Shown: in pieces, positions 5,430 to 13,637 of the stretch
Layout of the letters: each line of letters starts with the position of its first letter
How positions within the stretch are numbered: the first letter of the stretch is position 1
Source: Metaruminococcus_A sp964607135
GTDB lineage: Bacteria; Bacillota; Clostridia; Oscillospirales; Ruminococcaceae
DNA: 18,271 nucleotides
Assembly (NCBI GenBank): GCA_964607135.1
Contig: CAZSIV010000042.1
Coordinates: 1-18,271, forward strand
Direction: 5' to 3'
Program-made: the position numbers and the translations under genes
Notes under the pieces: generated by a model
What the model was told of the DNA's origin: nothing
Databases searched by the model: none
Seen by the model: only the letters and a program-made list of their open reading frames with translations

Positions 5430-8147
5430 TTATATTTGATCCTTATTTTTAGGGCGGGTAAACTGCTTTTGAACAGCCTTGAATAAAGAGGATAGAACCG
5501 GGACGGCCAGGCAATAAAGGAAAACTTTGAGGAGATCGAGGCCGGATAGGGCGACGGTGGAAAAGATCGGCTGGAGAGGTTCGAGGTAAATCGCTCCGAA
5601 AACGACGGAGGCCGAGAGCAGAACCGCTAAAATCAGCTTGATATTATTGAAATATCGAACGGTGAAAAGGGATTTCGTTTCGCTTTTGCATTCAAAAACG
5701 TGGATCAGCTGTGTCATAACTAAGGTGAGGAATGCGGCGGTTCGGGCGATTTCAACCTGCTGATAGGTATTGTAGAACGAGACGAAAACGGCGAGGGTGG
5801 TCAGCCCGATCAGACAGCCCCGAAAGAGGATAGTGGTGAGCAGCCCACCCGAAAAAACGCCGTCGCTTCGGCGGCGGGGGCGGCGGTTCATCACATCGTC
5901 TTCAGCCGGTTCCAGCCCAAGAGCAATGGCCGGCGGCCCGTCGGTTGCCAGGTTGACGAGTAGGATTTGGATCGGGAGCAGGACGACCGGAAGCCCCATC
6001 AGGATTCCCAAGAACATCGTGAGCACTTCTCCGATGTTGCAGGAAAGCAGGTAGCGGATGAATTTTCGGATATTGCTGTAGATAACCCTTCCTTCCTCAA
6101 CCGCCGCGACCAAGGTGGCAAAATTGTCGTCCAGCAGGATCAGGTCGCTCGCTTCCTTGGTGACGTCGCTTCCGCCGATCCCCATTGAAACGCCGATGTC
6201 CGCTTCTTTGATGGCGGGGGCGTCGTTGACGCCGTCCCCCGTCATAGCGACGACATGGCCGTGGCGCTTTAAAGACTTTACAATCCGCAGCTTGTGATGG
6301 GGACTGACACGGGCGAAAACAGTGGTCTGGTTGACCGCTAAGTCGAGTTCGCTGTCCCCCATCTTTTCCAGCTCCGCGCCTGTTAAAACCCGGTCGCCTT
6401 TGTGAAAGATACCGATCTGTTCGGCGATGGCTTGAGCGGTGGTGCGGTGATCCCCGGTGATCATGATCGTGCGGATTCCCGCCTTATTGCAGACGCGGAT
6501 CGCTTTCCTGGCTTCTTTTCGGGGCGGGTCGATCATTCCGGCGAGGCCTAGGAAGACAAAATCATCCTCATCTTTTCCCGCATTCGGCGCGGAAAGCTCT
6601 TTGACGGCGAAGCCGATGACCCGAAGCGCTTTGGACGCCATCTCTTCATTCTGCTCCATGATCTCACCGCGGCGCTGCCGGGTCAAAAAGACATCGCCCT
6701 GCTCCATCTTTAGCTTGGTGCATTTTTCTAAGAGAATGTCGGGTGCTCCTTTGATGAAAAGGAAGGTTTTTCCGCCCAATGCCCGTGCGGTGACCGTCAT
6801 ATACTTTTTCGCGCTGTCAAATGGATCTTCATCGGTTTTGCTGTAATGGGAAAGAACCTGTTCAGCCTTGATTCCGGCTTTTTCGGCCGCAACCAGCAGC
6901 GCAAGCTCGGTCGGATCGCCGGAGTATTCCCCGTTTTCTGTTCCGGTGAGACGGGCGTTGTTGCACAGTACGGCGCAGTCCAGCAGCATCCGGAGCCCTT
7001 TTCCGGCCACTGCGGGGTGGTCGTCCTCCGTCAGCTCGCCGTGGCAGTCGTAGCCGTCTCCATCCAGGTCATAGCGGTGCCCCGGCAGCATGATCCGCCG
7101 GACAGTCATTCGGTTCTGGGTCAGCGTTCCGGTTTTGTCGGAGCAGATCACACTGGCGCAGCCGAGGGTTTCTACCGCGTGGAGACGGCGGATGAGCGCT
7201 TGGCGCTTGACCATCCGCTTGACGGCGAGGGCGAGGGCGATGGTGACGATGGCGGGAAGCCCTTCCGGAACGGCGGCAACCGCCAGCGAAACGCCGGTAA
7301 TCAGCATGTTGATCGCGTTTTCACCGTGCAGGATTCCCGCAATCGAAACGACGGCGCAGATGATCAGACAGCCGATTGCGATGTATTTTCCGAGCTCATC
7401 CAGCTTTTTTTGCAGCGGAGTTGCTTCTTCTTCGATCGAGCTGAGCATTCCGGCGATGCCGCCCATTTTGGTCCGCATTCCAGTCGCAGAGATCCGGAAC
7501 CTGGCCCGTCCCTTGGTAATAATCGTCCCCATAAAAACCTTTGTGTCGTCCGGAAGCGCATCGGGCGGAGCGGAAAAATCCCCCGCAAATTTATTGACGG
7601 GAACGGATTCTCCGGTTAGGATCGATTCATCGGCCGCAAGCGCGGTCTGATGGAGAATCACTCCGTCAGCCGGCACCTTGTCCCCGGCCTCCAGCTCGAC
7701 AACGTCCCCGACCACCAGATCGGACGCGGGGGCTTCCCGCAGCACGCCGTCGCGGTATACCCGTGCGGTGGGCGCCGCCATCTCTTTGAGCGCCTCTAAG
7801 GTGCGCTCTGTGCGGAATTCCTGCACAAATCCGAGAAGCGCGTTTAAAACGACGATTGCGGCGATCGCCGCCGCTTCGGTCATTTCGCCCATGCAGGCGG
7901 ATATCACCGTGCTGATGAGTAGGATGATAACAAGGATATCCTTGAACTGGCTGAGCAATATTCTGAAAGCGCTGATCCTTTGAGCGCCGGAAAGCTGGTT
8001 TTTTCCATCTTTCGCAAGGATGCGCTCTGCTTCACGGGAACTGAGCCCGGGAGCGCTGTGAGGAATTCCGCTTCGGCGCTTTTTTTCACCCGGCGCCTGC
8101 TCCACGGCTTCTGTGAGGTCTTTTTGAAATACTTCAAGCAACTTCAC
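5430..8147 (-). CDS. Calcium-translocating P-type ATPase (P2A, SERCA/PMCA-like)
   Basis: A 905-aa membrane pump that uses ATP to move cations, most likely Ca2+, out of the cytosol. Order: N-terminal cation-ATPase segment, M1-M2 (about 65-110), actuator domain with TGES (178-181), M3-M4 (about 252-305), phosphorylation loop CSDKTGT (335-341; Asp337 is phosphorylated), nucleotide domain with KGAP, hinge TGDGVNDAP, and M5-M10. The transport ligands of SERCA are recognisable: VPEGLP in M4, SCNIGEV in M5 and NLATDGPPA in M6. This supports Ca2+ rather than Na+/K+ or H+. The start is GTG 8147 with AAAGGAAGA about seven bases upstream. The gene is divergent from trxB, and trxA lies downstream on the same strand. 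I could not find a good promoter in the 146-base divergent gap. Mn2+ transport is a minor alternative. Confidence 0.93.
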   Translation of the reverse strand: MKLLEVFQKDLTEAVEQAPGEKKRRSGIPHSAPGLSSREAERILAKDGKNQLSGAQRISAFRILLSQFKDILVIILLISTVISACMGEMTEAAAIAAIVVLNALLGFVQEFRTERTLEALKEMAAPTARVYRDGVLREAPASDLVVGDVVELEAGDKVPADGVILHQTALAADESILTGESVPVNKFAGDFSAPPDALPDDTKVFMGTIITKGRARFRISATGMRTKMGGIAGMLSSIEEEATPLQKKLDELGKYIAIGCLIICAVVSIAGILHGENAINMLITGVSLAVAAVPEGLPAIVTIALALAVKRMVKRQALIRRLHAVETLGCASVICSDKTGTLTQNRMTVRRIMLPGHRYDLDGDGYDCHGELTEDDHPAVAGKGLRMLLDCAVLCNNARLTGTENGEYSGDPTELALLVAAEKAGIKAEQVLSHYSKTDEDPFDSAKKYMTVTARALGGKTFLFIKGAPDILLEKCTKLKMEQGDVFLTRQRRGEIMEQNEEMASKALRVIGFAVKELSAPNAGKDEDDFVFLGLAGMIDPPRKEARKAIRVCNKAGIRTIMITGDHRTTAQAIAEQIGIFHKGDRVLTGAELEKMGDSELDLAVNQTTVFARVSPHHKLRIVKSLKRHGHVVAMTGDGVNDAPAIKEADIGVSMGIGGSDVTKEASDLILLDDNFATLVAAVEEGRVIYSNIRKFIRYLLSCNIGEVLTMFLGILMGLPVVLLPIQILLVNLATDGPPAIALGLEPAEDDVMNRRPRRRSDGVFSGGLLTTILFRGCLIGLTTLAVFVSFYNTYQQVEIARTAAFLTLVMTQLIHVFECKSETKSLFTVRYFNNIKLILAVLLSASVVFGAIYLEPLQPIFSTVALSGLDLLKVFLYCLAVPVLSSLFKAVQKQFTRPKNKDQI

Positions 8148-8235
8148 CGCAATCTTCCTTTCTTTTCACCATGACTAGTCCATTTATATTCTCAGGTCGT
8201 CCCAAATATGCCGCCTATCCGCAGACAGGCACATA

Positions 8236-8263
8236 TTGACATTTTTATGGGAAATAGTAGAAT
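8236..8263 (+). promoter_or_regulatory. Promoter of trxB
   Basis: TTGACA (8236-8241), a perfect -35, and TAGAAT (8258-8263), five of six, with a 16-base spacer. Transcription would start near 8270, leaving a leader of about 24 bases that contains the AAGAGGT ribosome site. Confidence 0.8.
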
Positions 8264-8293
8264 GGTGATAAAAGAAAAAAGAGGTAGATATCT

Positions 8294-9211
8294 ATGGCAC
8301 AGCATTATCAAACCGCGATTATTGGAGCGGGAACGGCGGGCCTGACCGCGGCATTGTATGCGGCCCGTTCGGGCTTGAGTGTCCTTGTAATAGAAAACAA
8401 AATGGCGGGAGGGCAGATCGTCACCTCGCCCGAGGTGGAAAATTACCCCGGCATTGAACGAATTTCCGGATTCGACTTGACCGAGGTTCTCCGGAAGCAG
8501 GCGGAAGCTTTTGGTGCAGTCCTGGTGAGCGGCGCAGCGGAGGAACTCGACTTGGCGGTGGATCCCAAGACATTTCGGCTGAACGGCGAAGCGTATGCCG
8601 CCGATGCGGTGATCCTCGCAAACGGTGCGGAGCATCGGAAACTCGGCTGTCCCGGCGAGGAAGAGCTCACGGGGCGGGGCGTGTCTTACTGCGCGACCTG
8701 TGACGGCGCCTTTTTCCGCGGGAAAGAGGTCTGTATCGTCGGCGGGGGAAATACTGCGCTGGACGACGCGCTTTATCTTGCAAGGCTCTGCCAAAAGGTG
8801 TATTTGGTGCATCGCAGAGAGGAATTCCGCGCGAGTGCGGTCACAGTCGATCGGGTGCTGAAAAACGAACGCATCTCGTTTATCCCCAACACCCAGGTGA
8901 AAGAAATCAGGGGAGAGGGGAAGGTTTCTTCTGTGCTGCTCATAAACCGGGATGGAAAAGAAACGGAGCTTTCGGTCGAGGCGGTGTTTATTGCTGTCGG
9001 GCTGAAACCGGAAAACGAAGCGTTCGCGCCGCAGGTTGAACTGGAGGACGGTTATATCAAGGCAGGGGAGGACTGCCTGACAAACCTTCCCGGTGTTTTT
9101 GCGGCGGGCGATACGCGGACAAAGCTGCTCCGCCAGCTGGTGACGGCTGCGGCAGACGGCGCTGTGGCGGCTGTTCAGGCGGAAACCTATCTCCGCGAAA
9201 AGAAAGGCTGA
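8294..9211 (+). CDS. trxB: Thioredoxin reductase (NADPH)
   Basis: Flavoprotein that passes electrons from NADPH through FAD to thioredoxin. 305 aa, the typical low-molecular-weight form. Domains: FAD-binding GAGTAGL (11-17), GGQI and ENYPG, the NADPH domain containing the redox pair CATC (Cys133, Cys136) followed by DG, a second Rossmann motif GGGNTALDDA (150-159), HRREEFRAS (173-181), whose arginines favour NADPH over ferredoxin, and the C-terminal FAD motif AAGDTR with LRQLVTAAADG. The first glycine motif reads GAGTAG where GAGPAG is common, a tolerated change. It is transcribed alone from its own promoter and closed by an 18-bp terminator stem. It is the natural partner of the thioredoxin at 4850. 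Confidence 0.95.
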   Translation: MAQHYQTAIIGAGTAGLTAALYAARSGLSVLVIENKMAGGQIVTSPEVENYPGIERISGFDLTEVLRKQAEAFGAVLVSGAAEELDLAVDPKTFRLNGEAYAADAVILANGAEHRKLGCPGEEELTGRGVSYCATCDGAFFRGKEVCIVGGGNTALDDALYLARLCQKVYLVHRREEFRASAVTVDRVLKNERISFIPNTQVKEIRGEGKVSSVLLINRDGKETELSVEAVFIAVGLKPENEAFAPQVELEDGYIKAGEDCLTNLPGVFAAGDTRTKLLRQLVTAAADGAVAAVQAETYLREKKG

Positions 9212-9229
9212 GAGCTCATAAAGAGAAGT

Positions 9230-9270
9230 AAAGGGCAAGGCAGACTGGAACAGTCTGCCTTGCCCTTTTT
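9230..9270. terminator. Strong terminator after trxB
   Basis: An 18-bp perfect stem (9230-9247 with 9251-9268) with loop GAA, followed by TTTTT on the plus strand. The minus strand reads GCCCTTTACTTC after the stem, a weaker signal for leftward transcripts. Confidence 0.92.
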
Positions 9271-9289
9271 GTACTGTGCGACCTACTAT

Positions 9290-9310
9290 GACGCTTTCGA
9301 AGAAAGCGTC
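9290..9310. repeat. 9-bp perfect hairpin, no T-run
   Basis: GACGCTTTC (9290-9298) and GAAAGCGTC (9302-9310) are perfect complements around GAA. Neither strand has a T-run after it, so it is not a standard terminator. It lies between the trxB terminator and the small frameshifted gene and may protect a 3' end. Confidence 0.5.
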
Positions 9311-9347
9311 TGCGGGACGGAACGACCGACCGGAATCGGCGATGCCG

Positions 9348-9543
9348 TCAAATTAATTCCAAAGCCCTTTTATAGAGGAGATCTAATCCGCAGCCACAGC
9401 TTCCACACTCTTTATCCGCTTGCTCGATTGCCGATACAAGTGTCTTGATCGGATTTTCCATCTAACCATTGCTGTGACGGAACAGAGATCGGTTTCCAAC
9501 TCGATGCGGCAAACTTCTCCATGATAGATTTTAACTCTTCCAT
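9348..9543 (-). pseudogene. Small Cys-rich (CGSCGC) protein gene, apparently frameshifted
   Basis: From ATG 9543 the minus strand reads MEELKSIMEKFAASSWKP and onwards, then leaves frame. In the +1 frame the sequence continues ENPIKTLVSAIEQADK and then ECGSCGCGLDLLYKRALELI, ending at TGA 9350-9348. Removing one base from the A4 run at 9454-9457 would join them into one protein of about 64 aa with a CGSCGC cluster near the C-terminus. From memory, short clostridial proteins of this pattern exist, but their role is unknown to me; the cysteines suggest metal or redox chemistry. The C-terminal half could still be translated from an ATG at 9461. A weak ribosome site (GAAAGGGG) precedes 9543. It may be a true pseudogene, a sequencing error in a homopolymer or, less likely, a programmed shift. 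I see nothing else between 9544 and 9747. Confidence 0.45.
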
Positions 9544-9747
9544 CTTCGAAATGACACCCCTTTCAAATTGACAAATCCCGATTAATCTATCAGCTCATTA
9601 AAAGGCAACCGCTTTTCAGCGGGCATCCCTTTATCAGGAAGGCTGCCGAAAAGTGCTCTGCTATAGGACGATGCTGCAAAGCAACAGATAAACTTTTCCG
9701 GAACGAACGGATCGATTTTCCGAACGCCCCGTTGAGCGAACCGGCAT

Positions 9748-11958
9748 TCAAAGGGTAAAGGTGTATTCTCCGGAGTCGACTTCCTCCTCTTTTCCGCCGA
9801 GCACGATGGTCGCAGTACTTCCATCCGGAACGGTGAAGCAGTAGGTGACTTTACCGTCCGAATTTCTCTTCCAGGAGGATTTAACAGTCCCATACCGGGT
9901 TTCCAGCGAGGTGTTTACAAACTGAATCCGCGGGTCGGCAACCGGGCGGAGCAGGATATGCCGATACCCCGGCGCACTTTCAACCGGGTTGATCCCGCCC
10001 ATGACGCTGTACATCCAGGCGGCGACTGCGCCGTAGGAGTAGTGGTTGAAGGAGTTCATGGAGGTGCTCCACATACTGCCGTCGGGCCGCAGGCTGTCCC
10101 AGTGCTCCCAGATGGTGGTCGCCCCCTGGTTGACTGAGAAGAGCCAGGATGGAAACTCCTCCTGAAGCAGCAGTGAATAGGCGATATCGTCGTATCCGAA
10201 CTTGGAAAGGACGGTCATCAAATAGGCCGTGCCGATAAAACCGGTTTTTAATTTGTTGTCATTTTCCCGCAGCAGCTGAGCCAGACGTTCGGCGAATGCC
10301 TCGGGGCCGTCCACCAGGTCGAAGGCAAGAGCGACGACATAGGCGGTCTGGGTGTCGCTCGTCAGCTTGCCGCCTCTGACATACTGGCGGTTGAATTCCC
10401 TGCGGATCTTCTTGTAAAGCTCTTCGTATTCGGCCATGTCGCTTCCTAAAATCTTCCCGGCCTTTACAAAAAGGGAGGTTGAATAGGCATAGTAAGCGGT
10501 TGCAATCAATCCAACGTCAGTCGGGCCGACGCGCTCGCCCTCCTCACAGTCGATCGCCAGCCAGTCCCCATAGTGAAATCCGGTATTCCAGAGGAATTCA
10601 TTGTCTCCGGATTGACGGATCCAGTCGACATGCGCCTTCATGCTTTCGAACTGTTCTGCCAGAAAGCTCTTGTCGCCGTAGGCGAGGTAAAGCTGCCAGG
10701 GGCAGATCACCGCCGCATCCGCCCAGCCGCTTGAGTTTTTCTTGTCGTCGTCCTCGATCCCATACTCCGCCGAGCCGTCGTTCTTTTCCAAGACAGCCGG
10801 GATCACATATGGGACGCGGCCGTCGGCATACTGGTCGGCCTTTAAATCGTGCAGCCACTTGTGGAAGAACCGCCGCACGTCATAGTTGTAGGCCGCAGTC
10901 TGGATAAAGACCTGCGCATCTCCGGTCCAGCCGAGACGTTCATCGCGCTGCGGGCAGTCGGTGGGAACATCGATAAAGTTCCCCTTCTGGCTCCGGATGA
11001 CGTTGCGGTAGAGCTGGTTAACCTTTTCGTTTGAGCACTCGAAAAATCCGGTTCGCTTCATATCGGAGCAGATGACGACGGCGGTGAAATCATCCGGACT
11101 CACCTCTCCCGGCCACTGGTCGAGCCGGATGTAGCGGAACCCCTGGAAGGTGTAATGCGGCTGATAGATTTCTTCCCCTCCGGCGCAGATATAGCGGATT
11201 TTCTGTTTGGCGCTGCGCAGGTTTTCGGTGTAGAAATTGCCGTCTTTGTCTAAAACTTCCGCGTGGGAAAGCTCTGCGACCTCTCCGGCGCCCCCTTTGA
11301 CCCTGAAGCGGACATAGCCCGCTATATTTTCCCCGAAGTCGAGCACCGTCTCGCCTTTAGGGGTATGAATCAGTTCGACGGGTTTGAGTTCTTCGATCTC
11401 CCGGACTTCTTCCCCCTCCTGCGGGATCAGAACGTCCTTGCTAAAGGAGAAGATTTTAACAGGTTTCCAGTCTGACGGCTGGATTCTGGCGTCGTAGGTT
11501 TCCCCGTCATAGAGCTCGCTGAACAGAACGGGCCCCGGGGCGGAAAGCCAGCTGGAATCGGTTTGAATTTCCTCGTACGTCCCATCGGCGTATTCCAGCG
11601 TGAGGCTTGCGATCAGCGCCGTTTCGTCCGACCAGAAATGGCTGTGTCCGTTCCAGGCGAGCCGGCCGACACACCAGCCGTTTCCGACCCCGACCGTGAG
11701 GGTGTTGCCCTGACCAACCAGCTCTGTGACGTCATAGGTTTGGTATTGCAGCCGTTTGCGGTAGCTCGTCCAGCCGGGAGCCAGGACGAATTTCCCGATT
11801 CGTTTGCCGTTGAGCGCCGCCTCGTAAACGCCGAGGGCGGACAGCTCCAAAACAGCGCGTTTTATCTTTTTAGATAAAGAAAATGCTTTTTGAAAGACGG
11901 GGGCGGCGGTTCCCAAAGGAACGGAGGATGTGATAAATTCAGCACCTTGAATTCCCAT
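9748..11958 (-). CDS. Alpha-L-rhamnosidase, glycoside hydrolase family 78
   Basis: Inverting glycosidase that removes terminal alpha-L-rhamnose from glycosides or polysaccharide fragments. 736 aa from the preferred start. Domains: beta-sandwich N-terminal parts (about 20-300, including LNGKRIG, APGWTSYRKRLQYQTYDVT and LDFGENIAGY), the (alpha/alpha)6 catalytic barrel (about 305-650), and a C-terminal beta domain. Catalytic motifs: DCPQRDERLGWTGD (334-347; general acid Glu340, Asp347) and TTIWEHWDS (general base Glu618). ATG 11958 is chosen because AAAAGGAG lies eight bases upstream; the longer frame from 12015 lacks a ribosome site. No signal peptide or anchor is visible, so it likely acts in the cytosol on imported oligosaccharides. 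It is divergent from rhaBAD and faces the same operator region. The aglycone or polysaccharide target cannot be read from the sequence. Confidence 0.93.
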   Translation of the reverse strand: MGIQGAEFITSSVPLGTAAPVFQKAFSLSKKIKRAVLELSALGVYEAALNGKRIGKFVLAPGWTSYRKRLQYQTYDVTELVGQGNTLTVGVGNGWCVGRLAWNGHSHFWSDETALIASLTLEYADGTYEEIQTDSSWLSAPGPVLFSELYDGETYDARIQPSDWKPVKIFSFSKDVLIPQEGEEVREIEELKPVELIHTPKGETVLDFGENIAGYVRFRVKGGAGEVAELSHAEVLDKDGNFYTENLRSAKQKIRYICAGGEEIYQPHYTFQGFRYIRLDQWPGEVSPDDFTAVVICSDMKRTGFFECSNEKVNQLYRNVIRSQKGNFIDVPTDCPQRDERLGWTGDAQVFIQTAAYNYDVRRFFHKWLHDLKADQYADGRVPYVIPAVLEKNDGSAEYGIEDDDKKNSSGWADAAVICPWQLYLAYGDKSFLAEQFESMKAHVDWIRQSGDNEFLWNTGFHYGDWLAIDCEEGERVGPTDVGLIATAYYAYSTSLFVKAGKILGSDMAEYEELYKKIRREFNRQYVRGGKLTSDTQTAYVVALAFDLVDGPEAFAERLAQLLRENDNKLKTGFIGTAYLMTVLSKFGYDDIAYSLLLQEEFPSWLFSVNQGATTIWEHWDSLRPDGSMWSTSMNSFNHYSYGAVAAWMYSVMGGINPVESAPGYRHILLRPVADPRIQFVNTSLETRYGTVKSSWKRNSDGKVTYCFTVPDGSTATIVLGGKEEEVDSGEYTFTL

Positions 11959-12047
11959 ATGGATTCTCCTTTTTTGTCGATGATTTGCCTGAAAATTCAG
12001 GACTCCATGTTTCAAGAAGCGAGAAGAAAATAATTCCCGTTTCTCTT

Positions 12048-12075
12048 ATTATACGTTATAATAGACGAAATACAA
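12048..12075 (-). promoter_or_regulatory. Promoter of the rhamnosidase gene
   Basis: On the minus strand TTGTAT (12070-12075) and a perfect TATAAT (12048-12053) have a 16-base spacer. The -35 box ends five bases from the inverted repeat at 12081, the position expected for an activator touching RNA polymerase. Confidence 0.7.
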
Positions 12076-12080
12076 GAGAC

Positions 12081-12119
12081 AAATAAGGACCTCGTTTAAA
12101 TAAAATAACGTCCTTATTT
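12081..12119. promoter_or_regulatory. Inverted-repeat operator between the divergent rhamnose promoters
   Basis: AAATAAGGAC (12081-12090) and GTCCTTATTT (12110-12119) are perfect 10-base inverted repeats with 19 bases between. One arm abuts the rhamnosidase -35 box and the other overlaps the rhaB -35 region. The known RhaS site in E. coli is also an inverted repeat overlapping the -35 box, so binding by the AraC-type protein encoded at 16017 is a reasonable inference. Confidence 0.6.
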
Positions 12120-12142
12120 TCTCTCTTTGGAGACGCTATAAT
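12114..12142 (+). promoter_or_regulatory. Promoter of rhaBAD
   Basis: A perfect -10 TATAAT (12137-12142) with a poor -35 (TTATTT at 12114-12119, 17-base spacer) that lies inside the operator arm. A weak -35 overlapped by an operator is typical of activator-dependent promoters. The leader to GTG 12228 is about 80 bases. Confidence 0.6.
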
Positions 12143-12227
12143 GAGTTTGCCGCTGAACGCTCAAAATCTGTCGGAATTGTGCAGAAAGGGTCAGAGCTCT
12201 TTCTCAGCGGCCTGAGGAGGTGCAGAC

Positions 12228-13625
12228 GTGAATCAATATTATCTGGCGGTCGATATCGGCGCTTCGAGCGGCCGGCATCTGCTGGGCTGGCTGGATGGGG
12301 GGATCCTCCGCACAGAGGAAATCCACCGCTTTCCGAATGGGATGACGCGGAAAAACGGCCGTCTCTGCTGGGATTTTGGCGCATTGTTCCGCGAGATCAA
12401 GCAGGGGCTGATCCGATGCAGGGAGATCGGGAAAATCCCGTCCTTTATGGGGATCGACACCTGGGGCGTGGACTTTGTCCTGTTGAATCGGAAAGGGAGC
12501 GTTCTCGGCGACACAGTCGGTTATAGGGACAGTCGAACCAATGGGATGGACCGGATGGTCGAAAAGTTGATCTCGCCGGAAGAACTCTATCAAAGGACGG
12601 GTATCCAGAAGCAGCCGTTTAACTCCATCTATCAGCTGACGGCGATCCGGAAAAACCATCCGGAGGAGCTGGAACAAGCGGATGCCTTCCTGCTCGTTCC
12701 CGACTATCTCCACTATCTTCTGACCGGCAGACGAGCTTCGGAATATACCAATGCAACCACCACCCAGCTGGTTGGTGCTGAAAGTAAAACCTGGGACTTG
12801 GAACTGATCCGCCGGCTCGGATACCCCGAACGGATCTTCGGCGAAATCGTTCCGCCGGGAACAGTTCTGGGCGGGCTCAAAGAGGAAATCTGGCGGGAGA
12901 TCGGCTTTGATCTCCAAGTTGTTCTGCCCGGAACGCATGACACGGCTTCCGCCGTTTTGGCGGTTCCGGGGGAGGGGGACGGCGTTTATCTCAGCTCCGG
13001 CACCTGGTCTTTGATGGGGGTGGAGCGGTTGAAGCCGGATTGCTCCCCGGAAAGCCGAACGGCAAACTACACCAACGAGGGCGGATTTCAATACCGCTAC
13101 CGTTACCTCAAAAATATTATGGGGCTTTGGATGCTCCAGTCCGTCCGGAAAGAGTGGAATGAAAGCTATTCTTTTGGGGAATTGGCAGAGCTGGCGGAGA
13201 AATGCCGCGCGTTTCCCGCACGGGTCGAGGTGAATGATCGGAGCTTTCTCGCGCCGGACAGCATGGTTGGAGCGGTCAGGGAATACTGCGCGGCTTCCGG
13301 GCAGAAGGTACCGGAAACTGCCGGGGAGATTGCTTCTGTCATCTACCACAGCCTTGCGGAAAGCTACCGGCAGACCGTCGGGGAGCTCGAACGCCTGACC
13401 GGGCGGGAATACCGGGAAATCCGCATTGTGGGCGGCGGATGCCGGGACAGCTATCTGAACCGGCTGACGGCCGAAGCGACGGGGCGCGCCGTCTTTGCCG
13501 GCCCGGTCGAAGCCACGGCGGTTGGAAATCTGGCGGCGCAGATGCTGGGAACGGGGGCATTTTCTTCTATAAAAGAAGCCAAAAAAACGATTGAACGGTC
13601 ATTTGACATTGTAAAGTATGAATGA
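12228..13625 (+). CDS. rhaB: Rhamnulokinase
   Basis: FGGY-family sugar kinase that phosphorylates L-rhamnulose at O-1 with ATP. 465 aa. The N-terminal actin-like domain starts AVDIGASSGRHLLGWLDGG (phosphate loop at 9-16); GIDTWGVDF (75-83) and YRDSRT (99-104) are sugar-site signatures of rhamnulokinases, the catalytic aspartate is Asp238 in PGTHDTASAV, and the second domain contains YLSSGTWSLMGVE and the adenosine motif IVGGGCRDSYLNRLTA. The start is GTG 12228 with GAGGAGGTG directly upstream. It is the first gene of rhaBAD, with 12 bases to rhaA. Expression is probably induced through the operator at 12081-12119. Confidence 0.96.
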   Translation: MNQYYLAVDIGASSGRHLLGWLDGGILRTEEIHRFPNGMTRKNGRLCWDFGALFREIKQGLIRCREIGKIPSFMGIDTWGVDFVLLNRKGSVLGDTVGYRDSRTNGMDRMVEKLISPEELYQRTGIQKQPFNSIYQLTAIRKNHPEELEQADAFLLVPDYLHYLLTGRRASEYTNATTTQLVGAESKTWDLELIRRLGYPERIFGEIVPPGTVLGGLKEEIWREIGFDLQVVLPGTHDTASAVLAVPGEGDGVYLSSGTWSLMGVERLKPDCSPESRTANYTNEGGFQYRYRYLKNIMGLWMLQSVRKEWNESYSFGELAELAEKCRAFPARVEVNDRSFLAPDSMVGAVREYCAASGQKVPETAGEIASVIYHSLAESYRQTVGELERLTGREYREIRIVGGGCRDSYLNRLTAEATGRAVFAGPVEATAVGNLAAQMLGTGAFSSIKEAKKTIERSFDIVKYE

Positions 13626-13637
13626 GGGGGATTTAGG

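Noticed and set aside
6846..7619. 257-aa plus-strand frame opposite the ATPase gene
   Set aside because: Its sequence is low-complexity antisense of a conserved pump; it has no domain or ribosome site.
8192..9238. 348-aa minus-strand frame opposite trxB
   Set aside because: Antisense shadow of a clearly coding gene.
9290..9310. Hairpin as a second terminator
   Set aside because: No T-run on either strand, so it is listed only as a hairpin.
9582..9893. 103-aa minus-strand frame
   Set aside because: It overlaps the 3' end of the rhamnosidase gene in another frame and shows no family features.
12204..13349. 381-aa minus-strand frame opposite rhaB
   Set aside because: Antisense shadow; rhaB carries all kinase motifs on the plus strand.
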